NCBI GenBank assembly: GCA_023437745.1
Contig: JAEZFI010000046.1
Span: forward strand, 1-5,857
DNA: 5,857 nt
Direction: 5' to 3'
Origin: Actinomycetes bacterium
GTDB lineage: Bacteria; Actinomycetota; Acidimicrobiia; Acidimicrobiales; Microtrichaceae
Positions 1 through 4,925 of the stretch are shown one piece after another. Below the pieces are notes generated by a model. The model saw nothing but the letters and a program-made list of their open reading frames with translations. It had not been told where the DNA came from and ran no database searches. Within the stretch, counting starts at the first letter, position 1; every line of letters begins with the position of its first letter. The position numbers were made by a program, and so were the translations under genes.

Positions 1-14
1 CGCCAGATCTGGCG
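1..14. repeat. Perfect 14-base palindrome at window edge
   Basis: The first 14 bases read identically on both strands (CGCCAGATCTGGCG). As RNA this could fold as a 5-bp stem with a GATC loop. It sits at the edge of the window, so the arms may be longer upstream. No T-run follows, so a classical intrinsic terminator is not supported. It could be an operator half-site pair, the end of an upstream terminator, or chance in GC-rich DNA. Confidence 0.5.
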
Positions 15-72
15 AGTCTCACGACACAGAACGGACGTGCACTGGGCCTCTTGACCCATTCCGGGGCCAACC

Positions 73-101
73 CTCAGATCGCCGGTCCGCCCCGCCGATG
101 T
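73..101 (+). promoter_or_regulatory. Candidate FliA/WhiG-type (sigma-28) promoter upstream of flbD
   Basis: CTCA (73-76) is followed after 17 bases by GCCGATGT (94-101). The second element matches six of eight positions of the sigma-28 family -10 consensus GCCGATAA. The first matches the TAAA-type -35 element only weakly, and the spacing is about one base longer than the classical 15 if TCAG is taken as the -35. A transcript would start near 107-109, giving a leader of about 80 bases before flbD. A similar motif precedes fliM, which raises confidence slightly. A housekeeping-type alternative, TTGACC (51-56) with TCAGAT (74-79), has a good -35 but a poor -10. Confidence 0.3.
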
Positions 102-127
102 CCGGGTGTCAGCACGGACGCTGGCCA

Positions 128-143
128 GCCGGGGAGCCCCGGC
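128..143 (+). other. GC-rich hairpin in the flbD leader
   Basis: GCCGGGG (128-134) and CCCCGGC (137-143) form a perfect inverted repeat separated by only AG. In RNA this gives a 6-bp G-C-only stem with a four-base loop. Nearby are the palindromes CTGGCCAG (121-128) and CTGCCGGCAG (151-160), and GCTGGCC occurs twice (120-126 and 160-166). No T-tract follows, so it is not a standard intrinsic terminator. It could be the terminator hairpin of an upstream unit or leader structure affecting flbD translation. Such repeats are also fairly frequent by chance at this GC content. Confidence 0.45.
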
Positions 144-190
144 GCACGGACTGCCGGCAGCTGGCCGGCGCGGACCACGGAACGGAAGCC

Positions 191-517
191 ATGATCCTCC
201 TTCGTCGACTGAACGGCACCGAGATCGGCGTGAACGCCGACCTCATCGAGCGGGTGGAGTCCACGCCGGACACCGTCATCACGCTGATCGACGGCACCAA
301 GTACGTCGTGGCCGAGCCGGCCGCCGAGGTGGTCGCCCGGATCGTCGACTTCCGGGCGCGGATCCTCGCCGTCGCCGAGACCTTCAGCGCGGAGGGCGAG
401 CACCCTCGCGCCGACCACGTCGTGCCGCTGCGCCTCGTGCAGACCGACGAGCACGTCGCGACCGTGTCGGCGCACACCGCCCGCACCGGCGCCGCCCCGA
501 CGAGCCGGGAGATCTGA
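191..517 (+). CDS. flbD: FlbD/SwrD-family flagellar protein, with C-terminal extension
   Basis: This encodes a 108-residue protein of the small FlbD family, called SwrD in Bacillus, where it supports swarming by raising motor power. It is unrelated to the Caulobacter FlbD transcription factor. The family signature fills residues 1-60: RRLNG at 5-9, NADLIERVE at 15-23, TPDTVITL at 25-32 and an acidic GTKYVV strand at 35-40. Members I know are roughly 60-80 residues, so residues 62-108 (His/Arg/Ala/Thr-rich) are an extension with no recognised domain, but with the same high GC3 as the core. The ATG at 191 is chosen because the family starts at this MIxLxRLNG. The frame stays open upstream, but that part is Arg/Cys-rich and not protein-like. 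The ribosome site is weak (GGAA at 179-182). The gene sits directly before motA, as in many Gram-positive operons. Confidence 0.9.
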   Translation: MILLRRLNGTEIGVNADLIERVESTPDTVITLIDGTKYVVAEPAAEVVARIVDFRARILAVAETFSAEGEHPRADHVVPLRLVQTDEHVATVSAHTARTGAAPTSREI

Positions 518-518
518 C

Positions 519-1301
519 GTGGATCCCGCAAGCCTCATCGGTCTCGTCCTCGTGCTGATCGGCGTCTTCGTCGGCGGCATCATGAAGGGCGTCTCGCCGG
601 GCGTGCTGTTCGCCGTGCCGGCCGCCTTCCTCATCGTGATCATGGCGTCGATCGGCGCCGCGATGATGTCGAACACCATGGGGGACGCCAAGCGCTTCCT
701 CACCTACCTCATCAAGGGGATCAAGGGGCAGAAGGAGCCCGAGACCGCCACGACGATCGACCAGATCGTCGCCATGGCGGAACGTGCCCGCCGCGAGGGG
801 CTCCTGGCCCTCGAGGAGGAGCTCGGCAAGATCGACGACCCGTTCTTCCGCCGTGGGCTGCAGCTGGCCATCGACGGCGGCGATCCCGACGCCGTCGCGG
901 AGGTCATGGAGTCCGAGGTCCGGGCCATGCAGGACCGCCACAAGGTGGGCGCCAAGTTCATGATGTCGATCGGCATCTTCTCGCCGACCTTCGGCATCAT
1001 CGGCGCCGTCTTCGGCCTCATCGCCACGATGGCCCACCTCGACGACCCGTCGCAGCTCGGCCACGGCATCGGCGCGGCGTTCGTCGCCACCTTCTGGGGC
1101 GTGTTCCTCGCCAACGGCATCTTCCTCCCGGTCTCCAACAAGCTGACGGCGATGTCGGCCAAGGAGGTCGCGTTCAAGCGCCTCGTCATCGAGGGCGTGC
1201 TCGCCATCCAGGCCGGTGCGAACCCCCGGATGCTCGATGACATGTTGCGGGCGACGCTCCCACCGAAGGAGCGCGGCGGCGAGGACCGGAAGAGTGCGTA
1301 A
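519..1301 (+). CDS. motA: Flagellar motor stator protein MotA
   Basis: The product is a 260-residue inner-membrane protein that forms the pentameric part of the stator around MotB and turns ion flow into torque on the C-ring. Four membrane segments are visible at about residues 5-22, 29-50, 147-171 and 184-205, with a large cytoplasmic loop between the second and third. The loop contains ARREGLLALE (90-99), where R91 and E99 align with the torque residues R90 and E98 of Escherichia coli MotA. P156 (in IGIFSP) and P204 (in IFLP) match the conserved prolines of segments 3 and 4. A163 lies where sodium-type PomA has a conserved Thr, which favours a proton motor; this is inference. The GTG start is one base after the flbD stop, with GGGAG at 507-511 as ribosome site. 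The length is normal for the family. Confidence 0.97.
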   Translation: MDPASLIGLVLVLIGVFVGGIMKGVSPGVLFAVPAAFLIVIMASIGAAMMSNTMGDAKRFLTYLIKGIKGQKEPETATTIDQIVAMAERARREGLLALEEELGKIDDPFFRRGLQLAIDGGDPDAVAEVMESEVRAMQDRHKVGAKFMMSIGIFSPTFGIIGAVFGLIATMAHLDDPSQLGHGIGAAFVATFWGVFLANGIFLPVSNKLTAMSAKEVAFKRLVIEGVLAIQAGANPRMLDDMLRATLPPKERGGEDRKSA

Positions 1302-2154
1302 GAAGCACCACCACGAGGAGCACGAGGAGCACGTCAACCATGAGGCGTGGGTGATCCCCTACGCCGACATGTTGACGCTGCTCATGGCGATGTTCCTCGT
1401 CCTCTGGGCGATCGGCCAGGTCGACGTCGACAAGGCGAAGGCCGTGTCCACGGGCTTCGCCGACCAGATGGGCCTCGCCAGCGCCCCCGGTGAGGGTGCC
1501 GGTGCCGGCGGCAAGGGCGTCCTCGACGGGAGCGAGAGCGCGAAGCCGCCGCCCATCATCGACACGAAGCTCAGCGACGAGGAGCTGCGCATGGCCGCCG
1601 AGGCGCGCGAGGAGGCGCAGCAGGCGGAGCGCGAGCAGCTCGCCGAGGTCCAGCAGACGATCAACGAGACGGCCGAGCAGGCCGGCATGGGGAACGCCGT
1701 GAAGTTCCGCACCGAGGAGCGTGGGCTCGTGGTGTCCATCGTGGCCGAGGGCGTGCTGTTCGACGCCGGCTCCGCGGCGCTCGAGCCGGCGGGGCGGGTG
1801 GTCCTCGACAGCATCGCCGCGGCGCTCGCCGGGCTGCCCAACCAGGTCTCGATCGAAGGCCACACCGACAACATGCCGATCGCCACGGCGCAGTTCCCGT
1901 CGAACTGGGAGCTGAGCACGGCACGTGCCTCGTCGGTGCTGCGGTACCTCGCCGACCGCCACGGCGTCCCCGAGGACCGCCTGGCCGCGGCGGGCTACGC
2001 GGATCGCCGTCCCGTCGCCCCCAACGACACGACCGGAGGGCGGGCGCAGAACCGGCGGGTCGACATCGCGGTCATCGCCCTCTACCCGAACGACCGCCCC
2101 ACCGGCGGGACCACCACGGATCACGATTCGACCAAGGAGAAGGGATCGAGATGA
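1294..2154 (+). CDS. motB: Flagellar motor stator protein MotB (OmpA-like domain)
   Basis: This 286-residue stator protein anchors the MotA ring to peptidoglycan and carries the ion-binding Asp. The N terminus is rich in His and Glu (residues 5-17). One membrane helix follows (about 20-41) with the signature YADMLTLL, in which D25 is the essential carboxylate. Next come a plug-like segment (about 42-60), a Gly/Ala linker and a charged helical region (94-130). The OmpA/MotB peptidoglycan-binding domain spans about 145-262, with VLFDAGS at 154-160, EGHTDNMP at 188-195, NWELSTARA at 204-212 and NRRVDI at 253-258. The GTG at 1294 is chosen over the longer frame opened at 1216 because the earlier codons lie inside motA, look unlike MotB, and GAGGA (1281-1285) precedes the GTG at good spacing. 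It overlaps the end of motA by 8 bases, implying coupled translation and balanced stator stoichiometry. Confidence 0.96.
   Translation: MRKKHHHEEHEEHVNHEAWVIPYADMLTLLMAMFLVLWAIGQVDVDKAKAVSTGFADQMGLASAPGEGAGAGGKGVLDGSESAKPPPIIDTKLSDEELRMAAEAREEAQQAEREQLAEVQQTINETAEQAGMGNAVKFRTEERGLVVSIVAEGVLFDAGSAALEPAGRVVLDSIAAALAGLPNQVSIEGHTDNMPIATAQFPSNWELSTARASSVLRYLADRHGVPEDRLAAAGYADRRPVAPNDTTGGRAQNRRVDIAVIALYPNDRPTGGTTTDHDSTKEKGSR
1312..1333 (+). repeat. Tandem 9-base repeat in motB (HEE repeats)
   Basis: CACGAGGAG occurs at 1312-1320 and again at 1321-1329, followed by a partial third copy (CACG, 1330-1333). It is in frame and encodes the HEEHEEH run at MotB residues 7-13. A copy change here by slippage would keep the frame. 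Confidence 0.9.
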
Positions 2155-2618
2155 GCGACGACACGGTCGAGACCGACGGCGGTGAGTCGTCCAAGGACGA
2201 GAAGAAGAAGAAGGGGAAGGGCAACCTGCTGCCCGCGGTCGTGCTGGCGCTCGGCATCGTGGGCGGTGGCTACTTCATGGGCGGCTCAGGGGGAGCGACC
2301 GCCGCGGAGGAGCCGGAGCCGCCGGCCGGCGAGGTCGCCACGATGGAGCCCCTCTCGCTCAACCTCGCCGACGGGCACTTCCTCAAGGTGGGCATCGCCC
2401 TCCAGCTGACGGAGGAGGTCCCGCTCGAGGAGTTCGGTGAAGGTCAGCTGGCCAAGGCCAAGGACCTGCTCATCGACCGGCTCGCGGGCCGGAAGATGGA
2501 GGAGCTGGCATCACCCGAGGGTCGGGCGGCGCTCAAGGAAGAGCTGTCCGCCGAGGCCAAGGAGACCTTCCACGACGAGGTCCTCGAGGTGTACTTCACC
2601 GATTTCGTGATGCAGTAA
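2151..2618 (+). CDS. fliL: Flagellar basal body-associated protein FliL
   Basis: The 155-residue product is a single-pass inner-membrane protein of the FliL family, which forms a ring around the stator and supports torque and stator retention. A charged cytoplasmic N terminus ends in KKKK (18-21). One membrane helix follows at about 25-43. The periplasmic part contains MEPLSLNLADG and the following FLKVGIALQL strand (about 65-86), a family hallmark, then a helical charged region and the typical ending VYFTDFVMQ. The ATG overlaps the motB stop by four bases (ATGA). Purine-rich ribosome-binding sequence lies just upstream (AAGGAG at 2134-2139, AGGGA at 2141-2145). The position directly after motB fits a stator-associated role. 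The length is usual for FliL, and the gene ends in TAA before the only sizeable gap in the operon. Confidence 0.95.
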   Translation: MSDDTVETDGGESSKDEKKKKGKGNLLPAVVLALGIVGGGYFMGGSGGATAAEEPEPPAGEVATMEPLSLNLADGHFLKVGIALQLTEEVPLEEFGEGQLAKAKDLLIDRLAGRKMEELASPEGRAALKEELSAEAKETFHDEVLEVYFTDFVMQ

Positions 2619-2653
2619 CTGAGGGCCCAGGCCAGCAGGGATAGGTCGAAAGG

Positions 2654-2681
2654 CTCATCCTCGGCCCGGCGGTGCCGACTG
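2654..2681 (+). promoter_or_regulatory. Candidate internal sigma-28-type promoter before fliM
   Basis: In the fliL-fliM gap, CTCA (2654-2657) is followed after 16 bases by GCCGAC (2674-2679). Taking TCAT as the -35 tetramer gives the classical 15-base spacing to GCCGACTG, which matches five of eight positions of GCCGATAA. The arrangement resembles the motif upstream of flbD (CTCA, 17 bases, GCCGAT). The start of transcription would fall at about 2688, almost on the preferred GTG of fliM at 2690, so the mRNA would be nearly leaderless. The same stretch has a small inverted repeat (CGGC 2667-2670, GCCG 2674-2677) that could produce part of the match by chance. Confidence 0.27.
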
Positions 2682-2689
2682 GATGCGAC

Positions 2690-3643
2690 GTGAGCACCAG
2701 TTCGCCCCGCAACTCCGCCGCTCGCGGTGGCGGCGCCTCCGGGCGCCGCCCGTCGCCGGTGGACTTCTCGCGGCCGTCGCCCCTCGGCCCGGAGGAGACC
2801 CGTGTCGTCCGGGGCGTGCACGACGACCTGGTCGAGCGGCTGTCGCCCATGCTCACCACCCGGCTGCGGGCGCCGTTCCGCCTGGCCGTCTCCGAGCTGG
2901 AGATGGTGGCGGGCACCGACCTGACGACGGCGGCCATGGAGCCGTGCGTCATCGCCGTGCTCGAGCTCAGCCCGCTCCCGGGCGCCATCGTCCTGCGGAT
3001 CCCGATGGCCGCCGCCTCGGTGATGATCGACCTGATGCTCGGCGGCGCCGGTGTTCCGGACGCCTCCGGGATCCCTCCGACCGCCGTCGAGATCAGCGTG
3101 CTCCGGCGCCTCCTCGACCACTGCCTCGCGCCGGTCGACGATGCCTGGCGTCCGGTCGTGGCGGTCTCGACCCGACTCACCTCGGTCACCTGCGACCCCG
3201 AGGTCGTCGAGGACCTGCCCCTCGCCGACCCGTTCCTGCGCATCCACCTGACGGTCACCGTCGAGGGCACGCCCTACCCCGCCGACCTGTGGCTGCCCAA
3301 CGGCGTGCTGACCGCCGCCCTGCGCGCCGTCGACCCCGTCGCCGCCCGGTCGAACCCCATGCCGCGCTCGGCCGTCCGGGCGACGCTCACCGCGGCGCTG
3401 TCCGACATCCCCGTCGACGTCCGGGTGGCGTTCCCCGAGATCTCGATGACGCCGACCGACATCCTCGGTCTCCGCCGCGGTGACGTCCTGACCCTCGGCA
3501 CGGCCGACACCTGCCTCCGCCTCCACGTGGGCGGGATGGACATCGGCACCGTCCGACCGGCCCGCAACGGCGACCGCACCGCGTGCGTCGTCCTGTCCAC
3601 CGTCACCCACCCGAACTCCGCGCCCACCTCAGGAGCATCGTGA
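2690..3643 (+). CDS. fliM: Flagellar motor switch protein FliM
   Basis: The product is the C-ring switch protein that links FliG to FliN and normally receives phosphorylated CheY. From the GTG at 2690 it is 317 residues. The FliM core begins at VDFSRP (24-29), equivalent to the YDFRRP motif elsewhere. The CheC-like middle domain spans about 35-215 and holds IDLMLGGAGVP with the conserved GGxG (118-121), then VEISVLRRLLDHCLAPVDDAW. The C-terminal SpoA domain is at about 226-305. The first 23 residues are Ser/Arg/Gly-rich and lack the usual EIDALL-type CheY-binding peptide. A GTG at 2672 would add six residues (MPTGCD) but also lacks the motif; an in-frame TAG at 2642-2644 rules out a longer start. 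I prefer 2690 because VSTSS is a more typical beginning, but neither start has a strong ribosome site (GGA at 2681-2683 only). Confidence 0.93.
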   Translation: MSTSSPRNSAARGGGASGRRPSPVDFSRPSPLGPEETRVVRGVHDDLVERLSPMLTTRLRAPFRLAVSELEMVAGTDLTTAAMEPCVIAVLELSPLPGAIVLRIPMAAASVMIDLMLGGAGVPDASGIPPTAVEISVLRRLLDHCLAPVDDAWRPVVAVSTRLTSVTCDPEVVEDLPLADPFLRIHLTVTVEGTPYPADLWLPNGVLTAALRAVDPVAARSNPMPRSAVRATLTAALSDIPVDVRVAFPEISMTPTDILGLRRGDVLTLGTADTCLRLHVGGMDIGTVRPARNGDRTACVVLSTVTHPNSAPTSGAS

Positions 3644-4455
3644 CCAGCACCATGACCCCCTCAGCCGACTCGCCGGTCGAGCCCGAGTACGGCATCGATC
3701 GGCTCCTCGCCACCGCCGACCTCGTCGCCAGCGTGCTCGCCACCGATGGTGTCGTGGCGGGCCCCGCCGCCGAACAGGGCGGCCTCGAGGACCTGATGGT
3801 CGCCGAGTCGCCGACCGGAGCGTGGGCCGAGGCCGCCGACGGCACGGTGGTGCTCGTCCTGATGGCGCCAGAGGGCGCGTCCCGCTGGCCCGACCTCTCG
3901 ACCATCGCTGCGGCGATCGCCGGTGCCGCGACGACGCTGGGGCTGCCCCTCGGGGACCTCCAGCCGATCGCCGGCCTCGGCGACCTTCCCACGGACCTGG
4001 AGCCCGGCGAGACCGTCGCCCTCACCGGTGCGGGGCTGTTCGCAGGTGAGAACCCGATCGCAGCGGTCGGGGTCTGCGGCTCGCTCGTCCCGGTGGCGAC
4101 CCACGCGGCCGAGGCCGACGTCGCGTCCGCCGGTGGTGCACCGACCTCAGCGGGATCGCCGTCCGGCGCCGGTTCCGCGTCGGGCTCGACGGCGTCCGAT
4201 GCCGCCGCGCGGAACCTCCACCTCCTCTCCGACGTCGTCCTGGGGGTCTCGGCCGAGCTCGGCCGCACCACCATGACGATGGGCGAGCTCCTCGACCTCC
4301 AGCCCGGCGGCGTGATCGAGTTGGACCGCGAGGCGGGCGCCCCGGTCGACATCGCCGTGAACCAGACGCTCATCGCCCGCGGTGAGGTCGTGATGGTCGA
4401 TGGGCGCTACGCCGTCCGCATCACCGAGGTCGTGGCCGACGGCGGGCTCCGGTGA
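3640..4455 (+). CDS. fliN: Flagellar motor switch protein FliN, long form with extra N-terminal domain
   Basis: The last 80 residues are a clear FliN/SpoA domain (about 192-266): LHLLSDVVLGVSAELGRTTM, then LLDLQPGGVIELD, PVDIAVNQTLIARGEVV and YAVRITEV. This domain forms the base of the C-ring and contacts the export ATPase assembly. The protein is 271 residues, about twice the length of Escherichia coli FliN. Residues 17-152 form an extra folded-looking region ending in alternating strand-like segments, joined by an Ala/Gly/Ser-rich linker (153-190). The region loosely recalls the second half of the FliY CheC domain, but the Glu and Asn of that phosphatase site are not present, so catalysis is unlikely. 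An IDRLL sequence at 19-23 resembles CheY-binding peptides. The GTG start overlaps the fliM stop (GTGA), with AGGAG at 3631-3635. An ATG at 3652 is possible but lies too far from that site. No cheY gene follows, unlike in Bacillus. Confidence 0.92.
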   Translation: MTSTMTPSADSPVEPEYGIDRLLATADLVASVLATDGVVAGPAAEQGGLEDLMVAESPTGAWAEAADGTVVLVLMAPEGASRWPDLSTIAAAIAGAATTLGLPLGDLQPIAGLGDLPTDLEPGETVALTGAGLFAGENPIAAVGVCGSLVPVATHAAEADVASAGGAPTSAGSPSGAGSASGSTASDAAARNLHLLSDVVLGVSAELGRTTMTMGELLDLQPGGVIELDREAGAPVDIAVNQTLIARGEVVMVDGRYAVRITEVVADGGLR

Positions 4456-4925
4456 GCGGAGGCAGCACGGCCCTCCTCTTCGGGCGCATGGGCGTCTCGC
4501 TGGCGATCATCCTCGGGATGATCTGGCTGGCGGCCAAAGTCGTCCGCCGCAAGGGCGTCGTCCGCACGGGTGACACGACGAGCCTCGAGGTCGTCGGTCG
4601 CCGCTCGGTCGGTCGCCGCTCGAACCTCCTGGTGGTGAAGGCGGGGGAGCGCACCCTCCTCGTCGGCTGCACCGATGCACAGGTGTCGCTCGTGGCGGAT
4701 CTGACGCCGGGCGCGGCCGGTGTCGCCGCGGTGGACGCGTCCTCCCGTGAGGCGGCAGAGGTCCCCTCGGAGGTCGAGCAGGTCGTGGACCTCGCCCGCC
4801 CGGCGCTCACCCCGACCTTCGCGCTCCCGCGCCTCCCCCGTCCGGGGCTGGGGCGGGAGGCCATGGCGGGCGAGCGCGTGAACGTCCTCGACTCGATCCG
4901 TGACCTGACCGTCCGCAGGACCTGA
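4452..4925 (+). CDS. fliO: Flagellar biosynthetic protein FliO
   Basis: The product is 157 residues with one membrane helix at about 9-28, followed by a basic stretch (RRK, 32-34) marking the cytoplasmic side. The conserved FliO segment follows: LEVVGRRSVGRRSNLLVVKAG and then ERTLLVGCTDAQVSLVADL (about 45-84). The rest (about 85-157) is poorly conserved and Ala/Pro-rich, as is usual for this family. FliO helps assemble the FliP ring at the start of export-gate formation and is not part of the final core. The GTG start overlaps the fliN stop by four bases (GTGA). No good ribosome site is visible, so translation probably depends on coupling to fliN. Position immediately before fliP strongly supports the call, since FliO sequences alone diverge quickly. 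Confidence 0.9.
   Translation: MSGGSTALLFGRMGVSLAIILGMIWLAAKVVRRKGVVRTGDTTSLEVVGRRSVGRRSNLLVVKAGERTLLVGCTDAQVSLVADLTPGAAGVAAVDASSREAAEVPSEVEQVVDLARPALTPTFALPRLPRPGLGREAMAGERVNVLDSIRDLTVRRT
4593..4622 (+). repeat. Perfect 15-base tandem repeat in fliO
   Basis: GTCGGTCGCCGCTCG occurs twice back to back (4593-4607 and 4608-4622) with no mismatch. It is in frame and encodes VGRRS twice, FliO residues 48-57. It lies in the conserved basic part of FliO, where many homologues have similar Arg-rich sequence, so it need not be an insertion relative to the family. Confidence 0.93.

Noticed and set aside
98..190. Longer flbD starting at ATG 98
   Set aside because: The 31 added residues are Arg/Cys/His-rich and unlike the family, which begins with MIxLxRLNG at 191. 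The ATG at 98 also falls inside the possible -10 element.
1216..1293. motB starting at ATG 1216
   Set aside because: The 26 added residues lie in the motA coding sequence and do not resemble MotB. The GTG at 1294 has a well-spaced ribosome site and gives the usual N terminus.
384..1337. Minus-strand open frame (317 codons) opposite flbD-motA
   Set aside because: Composition and position are those of an antisense shadow; MotA on the plus strand is unmistakable.
2619..2689. Intrinsic terminator or riboswitch (for example cyclic-di-GMP type) between fliL and fliM
   Set aside because: The stems are short and weak, there is no T-tract, and no conserved riboswitch core is recognisable.
2444..3610. 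Long minus-strand open frame (388 codons) opposite fliL-fliM
   Set aside because: Low-complexity Arg/Gly/His-rich translation that mirrors the codons of fliM. It has no recognisable motif and no ribosome site of note.
3583..3639. fliN starting at ATG 3583
   Set aside because: It would overlap fliM by 61 bases with non-protein-like residues. The GTG at 3640 gives the GTGA overlap and has AGGAG in front.
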